Both the position numbers and the translations under genes were made by a program. Positions 33,672 to 46,230 of a stretch of 64,000 nucleotides of DNA are shown one piece after another. This stretch comes from Turnera subulata (taxonomy: Eukaryota > Streptophyta > Magnoliopsida > Malpighiales > Passifloraceae): contig JAKUCV010002539.1 of the NCBI GenBank assembly GCA_028386065.3, forward strand, positions 1 through 64,000, in the 5' to 3' direction. Numbering within the stretch: the first letter of the stretch is position 1; each line of letters begins with the position of its first letter. The notes under the pieces are model-generated. The model was given only the letters and a program-made list of their open reading frames with translations, searched no databases and was not told the origin of the DNA.

Positions 33672-36080
33672 GTTACCAATTATATACCCCCGCTTTTTGT
33701 TTGGCCGGTCATGTATCCCGATTTTTATTGGGCAATCCATTCGTGATCCCTTGTCAGGTACCTGCTGATGTGGCGGGCTGCCCGAATTTGAGGTTTGAGA
33801 GGTGTTTCAAAACGATGTAGTGTTATGCCAAAATGACGTCGTTTTAGAGGATTGGGTGGACACATCGGATCCGCATGTTTTTGTGGGCTCCACATGGTAT
33901 CAACCTGGGTTCTTCACCAAACGACCAAAAACCCGATGGTTACCCGAAACCTAGTGGATAATTTTTATTATTTTTCCTTTTGTTCTTTTTTTTTTCACTC
34001 CATAAATTTCAGTTTTAAAACCAAAAAATTTGTAAGATTCTAGAGAAAAAAAAAAACATTGGATCCTACTTTTTTACCGTAATTTATTGTTTAAACTTTT
34101 CTTATCCCATTTTTTACGAAATTAACTCATCCTTAATAGCTTATTACGAAATTAACTCCTACCTAATACCTTATTGAATCAGTTGCCCAAAAACAAAAAA
34201 AAAAATCAAATTTCTTCAGCCCACGAAATTTACTCCCTTTAATGGCGTATTGAATCATTTATAGAAATCCATAACAAATCAAATATCATCAATTCACACA
34301 CTAAATTAACTCCCCAATAATGGCCTATTGAAACAGATATGAAAAAAACCAAAAAAAGTCAAACATCTCCAATTCAGCCCCCCTCATCGATTTTTCATCC
34401 AAAAAGGAAAAAATTATCATCCTTCGTCAATTCCAATCCACCACACCCACATAGAGACCGCCACTGTAGAGCCTCAAGCCTAAATTCAGACCATGAAATC
34501 AAGCCACCACCAACACACACCTAGTTGACCCCGTCGCCGCCCCACGCGATCAAACCGTCACCTCTCGCTTTGTACTTCTACTTTCCTCTGTTGTTTTGGG
34601 TCTTGTCGAGTGTGGGTTCAAGGGGTGGAGAACCCGAGGCAAGCTCGTACGGCGCTTGGGAACTCGTCGCTGCCGTGGTAAGTGGCGCACCGCCACCCTC
34701 ATTCTCCTCTTCCATTTATCTATTCCTCAGAGTTGTTGCGTTTCAACTAACCCTCCGTTTGGTATCGTGGAATTTATTTCAATTCCAAGAATTGAAATCA
34801 ATTCCTTAGTTTGGTATAATTCTACTTCACTTTAAATAGGAATTGAATTCCATTTTTTATTTTTGGAGCAATATTTTTGTAATATTTCAAATCCAAGCAA
34901 AACCTATCGGATTTAGAATTCAATTCCATTGGATAAGTATTGGTATGTTTAAACGACAAAAATGACCCTATACTCTTATTTTAAGTTTTTTAGTAAAAGG
35001 ACAACTTAGGTAATTTTAACAATTTAATTGATAATTTGATTTATACCAAACATTGGAATTGAATTCAATTCCTCATTATTAAAAAGTATACCAAACTTGG
35101 AAATTGATTTCATAATGAATTCTAATTCTAAATTTTTAGTGATTTGAATTCAATTCCAATTCCAAATTGATACCAAACAATGCATAAAGTAACCCTGATT
35201 CGGATTTGGATTTGTGAGAGGTGAACGGTGTTGGGTTTGTTTTGCGGGTTGTTAATGGTTTAGCTGTGGATTGTCGTGTAGGTTTTCTGGGAAGTTTGTT
35301 TCAGGCTCGGGGATGGACATTTCGTGGTCATTGGTGTATGTCTTACGCTTAATCTGAGACTTCGGTTTTGAATCCATATTGGTTCTTGGGATGGCAGTTG
35401 TACTGATTCTTGGGCATTGAGGAAGACTGATGATTTGTTCATCAATTCTTTTTTTTTTTTCCAATTTGGCATTTGCCTATTGTATTTTTTGCACAGGATT
35501 GTGGTTTATTCGTCAAAGACGATCTAATTTCTTATCACTCTCAATTAATAATTTTTTTAACCAAATTCAGGTAACCAAATCATTCGCCAATGCTATTCAC
35601 CTGAAAATTTAAGGTATGATAAAAAAAGAGAAGAAAATTTAAGGAAGAAAAAAAAACAGTAAAAAAAGAAAAAACATAAAATTGTAAAAATATTTTTAAT
35701 TATCAATTTTTATGGTTAATTTCTCATTAAATAACACGGTATTGATTTTTTTTCAAAACTAGATTAAGTTGCGAGTGGGGTTTTGGGCAGGTTTTCCGGT
35801 GGTATCCAACAAGTTTCAGATAGATTGGGTTAAAGGTTTGGGTTGGTAGTATGCAGGGCCCACAAGGATACGTGGATCTGACGTGTCCATCCAACCTTCT
35901 AAAACGACGTTGTTTTGGCATAACACTGCGTTGTTTTGAAACACCTCCCAAACCTCAACATTCGGGCAGCCTGCCATGTCAACAGGTACATGACCATGGG
36001 ATCATGATTGGCCTATCCAGGGAAAGTTAAGGTACATGACTGGCCAAACAAAAAATCAGGGTATAGAATTGGCCAAAACT
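33672..36080. mobile_element. Long-inverted-repeat (MULE-like) element, about 2.4 kb
   Basis: About 300 bp at the left (33672-33965) is present in inverted, diverged form at the right (35760-36080). Both arms share GTTTGGCC(G/A)GTCATGTA, GGCTGCCCGAAT and GTGTTATGCCAAAA. Such long arms are typical of Mutator-like elements. No transposase is present. The interior looks gene-derived: C-rich proline-coding sequence (34430-34560), a possible splice donor TG/GTAAGT near 34676, and a possible acceptor TTCAG/GT near 35570. Target duplications were not resolved. Confidence 0.65.
34748..35196. mobile_element. MITE nested in the MULE-like element
   Basis: The element spans about 34755-35189, with CCGTTTGGTATC at the left and GATACCAAACAATGC near the right end. 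It is flanked by TAACCCT (34748-34754, 35190-35196). The interior is rich in GAATTGAATTC-type self-complementary motifs. Confidence 0.7.
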
Positions 36081-36607
36081 TAAAAAATGAGTTACTGTGA
36101 AACCCAAAAACCCAAATATATGCTTAGAGAAATATACTTTGGTGTTATCTTGTTACAATACAAATACTCTCTCCTCTCTTTTTATCAATATTTATTTTAA
36201 ATTTCAACAACAGAAACAATCCCTTCACTGAATCCCAAAATGTTCAGCTCACTTATCACTCGCTACGAAGCTCCATCCATTTTGCTAACGAGTTTCCTAA
36301 GTTCATTGCGCTGTTCCATCCTTTTGTTTGGATGTAACTTTATCCCATTTTCTTTCTTGCAAGGATATTTCCGCACATGAAATGTTAATCCTTACAATGA
36401 ATTAATATAGTCAATATGTTCTACCAAAAAGAATACCAGGACAATTGTGCATGACATTGGTCATTGACGACTTGACATTAAGGACCACATCTACTTGGCA
36501 ATGCATGGCAGAAGCCAATGATTCAATCTTTTGCTGCATCCCAGTGAAAGCCATTTTTTTATATAAATCCCAGTGAAAGCCATATATACATATACAAGTT
36601 CGATACC
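36081..36607. other. Region downstream of the GLR gene
   Basis: 3' flank of the minus-strand receptor gene. It contains a short direct repeat CCCAGTGAAAGCCAT (36539-36553 and 36569-36583). No separate gene is supported. Confidence 0.5.
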
Positions 36608-39600
36608 TCAAATTGTTGTTGCTTCGATGTTGGCATCGACTATCTTATTGGAACGAAACCTTCTCAAAGATTGAGAATATTCCCACAGTAGATGTCTCCA
36701 TTTGCTTCTGAAGTGATGCCATTTTTCTTTCAAGAACAAGATGGATAGTATGAAAATGGCCAACGCTGCGGTGGTGCCGCTAATGACAAAGGCACCGCCA
36801 AAGTTTCTTACACTCAGAGCAGCGGGATCATTGTTTGCGCCATCTGCTGACACGTAACTCTCGTCCCCCACAAACCATGCTTCTTCAATCTTTTTCAGCG
36901 TCCCTTCTTCTCTCATTCTTTTAATTTCGGTTGATATGTCAGCTGCTAAGGGTGAACCTTTAGGAAAGACCTGAAATGATTAAACAATGAGAAACAAGAC
37001 TAGTCCAGGCTTAGAGAGGGATCAAGACATCTTTCGGTTGGCTGTCATGAGGGACATGAACGCATGAGTAATAAGTACTTACAAAACCAAAACCGTTTGT
37101 GTAAGGCTTGGGATCAATCATGGAGAATTGATTTGGATATCTGGCAAGCAAGAGCTTGAGGTAAGGAATCTCCTCAGCAATAGCAGAAACGCCTCCTTTT
37201 CTACTTCCTTGTAATAAAGCTTGAGCAAATTCATGGGGTGATTGATATGGCTTGACTGTTGAATCAGTAAAATTCAGATTGTTGATAAATTTGTTGATCA
37301 GGAGAGAACCAGTTTGGAGTCCGATACTGGTGCCCTTTGACAATGATTGGATCTGTTTCACTGTTAGCATTGAGGCCAAAGTTGCAGTGTAGCTGGATGT
37401 CAGTATGAGCACAACAAATACCCATACGTTCACTATGAACTTTGACAAGTTGCTGGAAAGTTTCTCCCCTTCAATGCCAAAATAAAACATATGCAAAGAA
37501 TAGTTATTCTTAATTATGATGCAGGAATGAGTATATAACTAGCGGAACCAAGCTGAAGTACTTACTGTGAGCATACACTAATGTGAAGAAGGCAAAAGAT
37601 AGCGTGGTTCCAATTTGCTGAGACGCCGTGCCTCGGAATTGTTCGTTACGGGGATGTTCAATGAGCCAAACTACAAAGCCAATCAGAATAAAGAAACAAC
37701 CACTGGTTACCCATAGTCCACTACTGAGGGGATGCAAGAAGATCCACATATCATTGCTGTTGGTTTTCCGCACCACCGTTGCATATCCCATATCGGTGTA
37801 GGGCATTGTGAATTCTACCCACAGTGATCTGTTGACGGTAATTGTTGTATCCCCCACAACCGCATCATACTTCTAGTAGTCCATTAGTGAATATTGTACC
37901 ATTCAGGAAAGAAGAAAAAAGTTGGAGACCCGAGTTACTTGATTAGTAGATATTGAATTGAAAAGAATAAATAATTGAAGATGTTAGATAAAGAGAAAAC
38001 TGTTAGCTAGTTGTTTCTGAAATGCACCTGGTAATATACTTGATCAATGAGATCACTGTAAGTTCCAGCCATTTTCCCGCTATCATTTACAAAGGGAATG
38101 AAATCATATTGTACTTCATAATCTAGAGCTTCAAGGGCTGCCTTGAATACATCTATACAGAATCCGGTCACAATTGTTGCATTGGTATGAGCGTCACGGG
38201 CAATGTTCACCATTGTTTTAAATTGCGCTAGTGGAACCCCGATTTTCAGCCTTCTATTCATCACTTGCAGCTGCCTACGTCTTGTGAGGGTTGCTGACCC
38301 TCCAGGCCAAAGAATGGTGCCAAGGTTACTAGGAGAAGGGGAAGAATAATGCATTTTCTTTGATACGTCCACTTGTTTTGTAATACCACTTGCTGGAGTC
38401 CAGAATCCAATTCTCCTATCTCCTCTGCCTACCACATTTATTATTTCGTATCCCCTCGAAACCAGTTTCCTTCCGTCAAGTTTGATTTCACCACTTAATC
38501 CCTTGAATTTGCCTTGTACCATCTCTTTGAGAATGAAGAGGCCGCTTTGAGATGTTTGAATGGTAGCTAAGTCCATCATGCTTAATTTAGACGTTCTTTG
38601 AACTTTGCTCATAAGGGAAGCCGGTTGGATCCTCACTCTTTCAGCAGCCATTCCGATGGCCCAAATGGCATCATATGACCATATGCCATAAGCGTTCAAT
38701 TCCATTCCTTCAAAGTTGGGATTTTCCAATAAAAACTTTCTCCTCCATCTTGAACTGAAGTTTTTGAGCTCTACTGATGGTGAAATGTAAGGCTTGAAAC
38801 CCAATACTCCTTCCATGTCCTCCATTATAGATGAATCCATGGAGTGCAAAAAGTTCATTGTTTTATCAGTAGCAATCCAAACATGCCCTTCCCTCATCAT
38901 TCCTAATTTCTTGACATTCAAGAAAAGAAGTGATGCTAACGCAGGTGACAAATGCACAACAAATACTCCTCCCTGCAAACTGACTGCTACATTGAGCTGC
39001 TTAGCAATTTCTTCATCAGTACTATCAGCTTTAATGGCAACCTTGTGAGCAATTCGAACGTTGATGTCCTGGAAAGAGCCAATCATTGAAGGTATTAGTT
39101 CTTCACAGTGATTGGAGTCCTCGTAGACAAGGATGACACTTCTCCAGCTAAATGCTTCAACTAGAGATGTGATAGCTTTCACTTGGGAAGTCTCATCTTC
39201 AGTGAATTCCACAAAATGAGGGTATCTTTCCAAAGATATTGCTTGACTGGTTGGCAAGAATGATATAGTAGAAACTTCAGCTCTCGTCCCCAATTCAGCT
39301 AAGAAATTGGCTTCTGTTGGGGTTTCTGCACCGAACAGTATGACTTGCACCTTGGTGTTTTCCAGGAGCTTGATGGCTGCACATTTGGAATCAACAGGTT
39401 TTAAAGTTATATGGAAAATGTCCACTATAAACTTAGACAGACACATCATATAACGACTTTTTTTTTTTTTACACAATAAGCATAGAAAACAATTCAGCAA
39501 TATCTAACCAAAGAATAAAAAATAATTATTATTATAAAAAAATTGTGAAGAGTTTAACCATACGATTGGTTTAGCATCAAAAAAAAAAATCTTGGTTTGA

Positions 39601-42600
39601 GTGGACTTCCTGTGGGTTGACTGGTGAGCCACAAAAGCTGTTGATATTTTAATAATAACAACGTTTTTGCACCTTCTGTTTTTGGGTATAAAAGTGAATA
39701 AAGAACAGCCAATAATAGACTGGGACAAGGGAATAAAAACTGTAAAGGTAATAGTCACGCTAGTTCGGCAACAAACAATAATTACCATGTTTATTGACCG
39801 AGTATTGTAGGCAGTATGTATGTCTGCTTACTGTGCTAATGTCTTTGTTTGCACTTTATATCTTAAAGATGATACCCTTGAAGCGGTATGTTTGATTATG
39901 TGAATTGTGTGCCTCTGTGATATGATATGCCAATTGAGCAAGGTTTGTTTATGATTAAGTAATGATGCATGATTTTGTGGCTCGTGTGGTGATTTGCGGG
40001 CTGGAGGCCAGGACTTGAGAATAAAATGTTAAATCCACACAACTCTGGACAATCATAGCGTATGGCACACATAATTCTTAAGGCATAATTGAGAATAACA
40101 TACTAAAAGAATACTACTATGGGGATGTTGACCGTTTGGCTATATTTGGGCTTATGTCCTGACTTGGGTTGATGCCCTGATTTTATTTAGGCTTATGCCC
40201 TGGCTTGGATTTTTACCGTGATTGACTTGAGTTAATACCCTGATTGATATTGGGCTTTCGCCCTGATTGTATTTGGACTTATGCCCTGATCATCTCATGA
40301 GACATAACCAAGCTCAACGCCCACAGTAGAAGACTCTAATAAAATATTCAAACCTAATAACAAAAAAGTACAACTTTAATAAGATTATTAAAGACAAGTG
40401 TTGGTTTGAAGTCTGATGACTTTGTGTTGTGCATTGTGACTTGTTTGTGCACTGTGGTTGCTACTGCCTGATGCCGGTGTACTTGTGGTCGATTTGTAAA
40501 TGTATACAATTGGTTTATTTATTTATGGTGAGACAGTGGTTGATCTCATTCTTCACTTATTTATACAGGTTATCTGTTCATTGATTAGGAGTGCATATCA
40601 GCAGGTGGCATTTTTATCCTCTCGATGGGTCGGATCCATAGAGTGAGCCTTCAGGCTAATTGATTACTCAGGCGAGATAGAAGGATCCATACTCAAGATG
40701 GCAATCAAATCTCAAGCCCTTTTGTAACCCGGTTAATCTGAAGGATCGTTCTTGAAGGATCAAAGAAGATTATTCATCAGTTTCATAACCCTAAGCTATG
40801 AGTATTCGAAAATCAAGAAAGAGTGTATTTAGAAAGCCATATTTATTAAACAAGTCTGAAAGGTGAATCAGAACATGTCCTCTGATCCTTACAACTTGAA
40901 AACCCTTATATTTATAGTTGGGGGTCTCTTCTAACTTACATCACTGCTTACATCACTGACTTAATAATTAAAGTAATAAGACAAGACCGAGTGGTATCAT
41001 GACCACAGACTGACACGACATAAAGCAAAGTAGTGGGGGACAGCAGATTCCCATTATTTATTATACAGACTCGGACAGTGATAAAAGAGTGCCATTATTT
41101 ATTAATGGACTCATGACTTGGACTAAGATTGGCATCTTCTGGGTCCACCATTGAATCATCGCTATCATTTGCTGAGGCGCGTGCAGCATGGGCATCACGG
41201 GCATCCCGGTCACGCCAATAATTTGTTTCAGTTTCATCACAATCCCAGGTGGCATCCATTTGACATGTTGCTTGAGAATACGGATTCTGCGAATCTTGAA
41301 ATAATGTCTGTGGGACCGGAGGTGGAGTGGGAGACAGTGGTACCATTGCAGTGGATGAAACTTGACTAGCAGCCTCATAATTGAAACCATTGAGGAGACA
41401 TAAACTGTTCCAGGCTCGAGGAAGGAAACTTTATGACGGGGATGTACATGGATAAGATGGTGGTGCTCGATAATATTCTACGAGGGACCTTGGAGGTGGC
41501 GATGCAAGATAAGATTCCCATGGTCTTACAACAGGATGAGGACGTGGAGGTGCTCCACGATAGGGTCGGTGCGCCGAAAATGTCATGTAAAGTAGTGGTC
41601 GTTGGTGAGGTGGATGCATATCAAGAGCTGTTTTAATCCAGGTGCGCCACTGACTTAGTGGGGCCATCCACTGGAGAAAAGTCCACTGATTTGAGGAATT
41701 GTTTTCTGCATCCATGAGGAATTCAAACATATCGAGAGCCTTAATCCTGAATATGCCATAGTAAAGAGTAAACAGGCACCAGTTGTACCAGAGTTCATCT
41801 TCAGAAAAATCATAGTAGTGGATAAGACTAATCCTTCGGAAAGGGTGGTCAGGAAAATATTGGGACTGAATTGTCTGGGAAAGACTAACACCTTGTTCTT
41901 GAAGGAAGATAGTGAGGTAATGGAAAAGGGAGTTTCGTGGAAATTCTCGAATTCAGTAAAGGTCTGATTTGGGATGAAGAGTTTCAGGGAAATTAGGATT
42001 ATTGGTTGCCATGTCTGTCCATGCTGCCGGCTGTGTTGGAAGTTGCCAATATGGTTCAAAAGAGGATGAGGCCATGAAGATAACAGGAATAAGGTTGAAT
42101 TTAGAAACCAAATGGACTGTTTTGGATGGTCGGGATAACATGTCAGGGATGAGATTGCTATCTCCCTTTATATGCTTGACTTCAAAATCATACTTATCAA
42201 ACCACTGTTTCCAACGCAGAAGTTGCTTGTCTGGAACTCTCTTGTTCTTGAAATCTAGCAGCTTTGGAAAAGATGAGTTGTCTATTTCCACGATAAAATG
42301 ATGGTTGACAAGATGGAATTCAAACTTTTTGATTCCATATTTGACCGCCAAAAGTTCTTTATGAGTGGTGTGATAATGGAGCTCTGCATCTGAAAATTTG
42401 TCGCTGGCGTGGCCACAATAATGTCTCTTTTTATCTTCTGTCTCTTCAATCAGTACTGCTCCCCAGTACTCATCACTTGCGTCTGTCTAGAGGATTCTTG
42501 TGCCATTGGTGGGAATTCTGAGTGGAGGTGGATCTTGAGTGATCTGTTTTAGAACTTTGACAGTTGCAGTCTGGTCTGGTCCCCAAGGTGGGGCTTTCTT

Positions 42601-45600
42601 TTTCAATAATTTGGACAAGTGGCTGGTATGGTGTGAAACCTTTGGGATGAAGTCACGGATGTAGTTGACAATACCCAAGAATTGTTGGATCTGCTTTGGC
42701 GTGAGATTCTCATCTGGAAAATTCAATAACTCCTGGGAAATATGGGGTCCAGGCTGATAAGAACCGTTCTTGAAATGCATTCCCAAAAAATCAACTTCTG
42801 TAACACCGATGTGGCTTTTCTTCTCTGATAACATAATTCCATAAGAATGGACTATGTCATAAAATTGTTGCAAAAGCTGTAGGTGTTATGCCTCCGTAGA
42901 TGAGAATAGGAGGATGTCATCAATGTAAATTAAGGTGTGGTGAAGAATGGGTTGGAAGATACGGACCATTGTCTTCTGGAACAGGGAAGGGACTACCTTT
43001 AATCCAAAAGGCATAACTGTCCACTGATACTGAGCATCTGGTATGCAGAAAGCAGTTTTATGGCGATCCTTGGGGTCAATGCCAAGTTGCCAAAATCCAG
43101 CTTTTAAATCAAACTTTGAAAAGATGCGTGCATCCTTGAGATGAAGGAACATGGAATTGATCTTTGGAAGAGGAAAATTATCATCTCTTAAAAAATGATT
43201 AAGAGGCTTGTAATCAATTACCAACCTCTTTTTTCCTCGAATTTTCTCAGTTCTTTTTTCCACATAAAACGCCTGGCATGCCCATTCTGATTTGGTGGGT
43301 TCAATGAGACCCTGTTGTAACAGCTGTGAACATTCTTCTCTGGCTAGAAGTAAATCTGAGGGCGTCATACCCGGATGAGATGCCTTAGTAGGATTGATAT
43401 CCTCATTGAGCTTGAAAGGCAACGTAATGAAAAATGTTTCATTCTTCCAGAGGGGAGATGGATGTGTGAACTAAGCATGACTGTCAGCACAGGATTGTAA
43501 TAACTTTGTCTTGATCTCCTCATACTGGACTGGACATTCTGAAAGGGCAAAAATCTTTTTAACATTGGTGTAAGGAGCAAAGAACCTCTTGAATTTTAAT
43601 CCTTGTGAGAGAATTTGAAGTTTCTCTGCCTATTGAATGATATCAGAACCTATAAGTAGGTCTCGATCTGGAAGACTTGTGCCAAGAACTTTAGTCCAGA
43701 TAACACATCCAGGGAAGAATTGTATTCCAATACGATGTTTGGTGATCATCTTGGTTTGGAATAATTCTCCATTTGCAGCTTGAAAATACTCCTTGTGTTG
43801 CTCCCATGCCTCTGGAGGTAGGATCTTGGGATTGAGAAAACTTTTGTGAGCACCAGTATCAACAAAACCAATAAGAGGGATTGGCTTATCATACTTGGAT
43901 GGGAGAATCTGTATCTTGACGGATGGTGACTTTGTTTTGGACAAAATGGACTTTTGTGCTTCTTTTTGAGCTTGAAAAACTGGTAGATATCGATCATCAA
44001 ATTCTTCATCTTCAGAGGTTGTTGAGGAAGATGTATCAGATTCTTGTTCAAGAACAAAGACAGTGTCTTCTTCAGGCTCTTCAGTTTCTGAAAATAATGA
44101 TTCAACATCTGCATTGTTGTTTTCTTGTATAATTTATTGTATAATTGTACATTGATTATGTTGTTTGTATCGTATCCCGGGTAGAAGGGCAATTTGGTCA
44201 TTTCACATGTTAAAGTTAATTAAATTGGATATTTTGGGATACTGGCATTTCAGTTGGTAGCGAGCTCCAGGACTCCTCTAGTACGGTACGGGATTCGGGG
44301 ACGAACCTAGCGGGAGCTAGTGGGCTTGTGCACCCGGGGTCTATGAGGTCGGGAAGTGTACACTAGTGCCGGAATGAGCATGGACAAGGAGCGGCTTCCA
44401 GGAGGCTTCTAGACGGAGTGGCACATGAATGAACCGAATCCACACAGGAATAGGAGAGATCTTGAGACTGTGTAGGGACGGGGCTATAGAGTTGTGACGA
44501 TTTCATAATTATACGGGTACGGGACTATATAATTAAGAATAGGTCAAATAAAGTGATTTCGAGATTGTACATGTGTGGGAGTGTACAATCGAGAATAGCT
44601 TAAATGGTTTGATGGGTACTATCTAACTATATCAACAAGGTGCACCTACCTTTTCGATGCTCATTCCATAAGAACTCCAAAGTTAAACGTGCTTGACTTG
44701 GAGCAATTCTGGGATGGGTGACTTTCTGGGAAGTTTTCTTCGGAAACATGCGAGTGAGGACAAAGCATGTTGGAAAGGTCCCGTGTTGGTATGTAGTGAT
44801 AGTCGACAAGCCGGGACGTTACACAATGTACACCAATGCCCTCAATCCGACATTAGCACATGTTACCGAGCAAACCCATACTATCATAACCTACACGAAC
44901 GTCCTCGGAGGACAAGTAACACCGACTCTCATCATATAAGTGTTCTTCTAGACAACTGAGTGTACCTGGGGTATCACAATACTCTTCTAGGTATAACTAG
45001 GATTGTGCACAACTCGGGTATTAAGGAAATCAATCCAAGGGAAGTAACGAGCTTTGAGGACCCAAAATAAGAGATAAGATTCATTTAGCATCAGTCTCCA
45101 CCCTTGTTTTGCGAGGAAGGCAAGATTATTCATTTGACATCATTCATTTTATAAACAGAATATAATTTTTAAAGTGATTGGATAGAAGCTCCTCTCCTAT
45201 CCAAAACTCTGTTTAAAGTGATTTGATCCATTGGATTTAAAAGGCACCTAGTTTTTTGTTTCTTAATATTTTTTATCTGCTCCATGGCCTCCTCTGCCTC
45301 ACCCCTTTGTTCTTCTACCCCTCCATGCTGGTTTCATTATTTATCCTCCAATTTTTTTGTTGTTAACATCTTCTTCATCCCAATCTCGCGTCAGATAGTA
45401 CCTCCACAAAAACAATAGATGTGATCCAAAGGCATTAAACACTTAACAGAGTTTAACAGAATTGTGATCGATTGCTCCACAGGTTTTGCAGCAGAAAATG
45501 ATGATCAATCCAACAAAAATGGTTCTTAATAAATATATCCTACCTTGCAGGCTTAACTGAACACATGCCCAATCAAGATTGATATCACCGAGCATGAGGA

Positions 45601-46163
45601 AGAAGAAGAACAAAAGAATGGGGCAGAGTTAAGCAGAGTATATATAGCATATTTGTGTTGGTTGCTTCTGATGGCTGTATCAGGGTGATAATTAAATTAC
45701 CTTGACCAGGATGTTAATTGGTTCAGGTTTATAATCTTTTCCTTTTGTATTATGATGTTTTATATATACGTGTAGACTGTAGTTTGTTGAAGAGACTTAA
45801 AAGTAACAAAAAAATATGGTAAATAAATGTACACTTTCGACGTATATAGAACTCACCCGATGATAAAGCACAGAATGGATCTCCTCTAGAATCCTTTGTA
45901 TGGAGAGCGAGTCTTGTTTTGTAGTGACTGTGCTTGGAGTAGAAATCAGAAATGGCCATGGAAATGCTGGTATGGCCAATCTTCCCAGCCCAAGAAGTCA
46001 TATCAAGAATTACCCCAACATGAACCACATCCTCCTCCAATGCACCCAGACTGTTATTGTGGGTGATATTTTCATCAAGTTCCGCACAAGAACATGGACA
46101 CCAAAGGATAATGAAGATTACAAGTGAGAATAATAAGGCCTGGTTCTTTCTCATAAGCTCCAT
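36608..46163 (-). CDS. Glutamate receptor-like channel (GLR, clade-2-like), five exons
   Basis: A plasma- or endomembrane amino-acid-gated cation channel involved in calcium signalling. Exons: 46163-45857, 39376-38028, 37872-37566, 37468-37083, 36970-36608. All introns are GT-AG, and the phases join into 2712 nt, 903 residues plus a stop, which is normal for the family. An in-frame ATG at 46178 would add five residues. Order: signal peptide (~1-27), periplasmic-binding-like ANF domain (~45-400), bipartite ligand-binding domain (LKIGVPL; YDAVVGDTTI), M1 (~607-624), pore (~638-655), M3 (~664-690, SYTATLASMLTV), second ligand-binding half (NGFGFVF), and M4 (~846-868). No stop or frameshift was seen. 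Intron 1 (45856-39377, 6.5 kb) holds a caulimovirid remnant and a 5S-bearing LTR. Clade placement is by motif memory only. Confidence 0.92.
39377..40689. other. GLR intron 1, 3' portion
   Basis: No gene is supported. At about 40137-40285 the phrase GGCTTATGCCCTGATT and variants recurs roughly every 27-30 bp (imperfect tandem repeat), a pattern often found in retrotransposon LTRs. Confidence 0.5.
40137..40285. repeat. Imperfect tandem repeat (about 27-30-bp unit)
   Basis: Variants of TTGGGCTTATGCCCTGATT recur at least five times with substitutions (TCCTGAC, GCCCTGG, ACCGTGATT, TCGCCCTGATT). Confidence 0.65.
40900..40966 (-). promoter_or_regulatory. Promoter-like region of the caulimovirid remnant
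   Basis: On the minus strand, two TGATGTAAG motifs 12 bp apart (about 40934-40956) resemble the paired TGACG boxes of the as-1 element in caulimovirid promoters. They are followed by a TATA box CTATAAATATAAGGG (about 40905-40919). The C-to-T change in both boxes would weaken factor binding. This is inference from sequence pattern and position. Confidence 0.5.
41061..44201 (-). pseudogene. Endogenous caulimovirid (pararetrovirus) polyprotein remnant
   Basis: An integrated plant pararetrovirus fragment on the same strand as the host gene. In order: an acidic Ser-rich segment (about 44110-43945); an aspartic protease with a DTGA motif (43944-43630); reverse transcriptase (43422-42490) with the YIDD motif near 42910; RNase H (42486-41953); then a Pro/His-rich and acidic C-terminal region (about 41950-41095). 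Protease, RT and RNase H lie in one reading frame, broken by stops at 43630-43632, 43471-43473, 42886-42888 and 42487-42489. A frame change follows RNase H. No movement or coat protein was recognised. Integration is passive in this family, since no integrase is encoded. It lies in GLR intron 1 and is probably not expressed. Confidence 0.85.
44636..44823 (+). mobile_element. 5S-rRNA-derived LTR (Cassandra-like TRIM), right part
   Basis: CATAAGAACTCCAAAGTTAA, then CGTGCTTG and GGGATGGGTGAC...CTGGGAAG match the 5S rRNA internal promoter region with several changes. The segment is followed by CGGGACGTTACA, the usual 3' end of a Cassandra LTR. No primer site follows, so it is solo or truncated. 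The left LTR edge was not found; it may lie in the 44470-44630 region. It is not a functional 5S gene. Confidence 0.7.
44824..45856. other. GLR intron 1, 5' portion
   Basis: Unique-looking AT-rich sequence without supported genes or repeats. Confidence 0.5.
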
Positions 46164-46222
46164 ATCAATTGGGGCCACCGAGAACCTGCAGAGTTTTTGT
46201 CAACCCTTCCTTCTTTTGGTCC

Positions 46223-46230
46223 TATTTATA
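46223..46230 (-). promoter_or_regulatory. TATA box of the GLR gene
   Basis: TATAAATA on the minus strand about 60 nt upstream of the chosen ATG at 46163. It fits a short 5' UTR. Confidence 0.55.

Noticed and set aside
34339..34835. Proline-rich protein genes on the plus strand
   Set aside because: Short overlapping frames in C-rich DNA, lying within a transposon and cut by a MITE.
41095..41390. Separate host gene encoded by the acidic/His-rich frame
   Set aside because: It is contiguous with, and mostly in frame with, the caulimovirid polyprotein remnant, so it is probably its C-terminal region.
44636..44823. Functional 5S rRNA gene
   Set aside because: Several substitutions, and LTR-type sequence follows directly. 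It is better explained as a Cassandra-like LTR.
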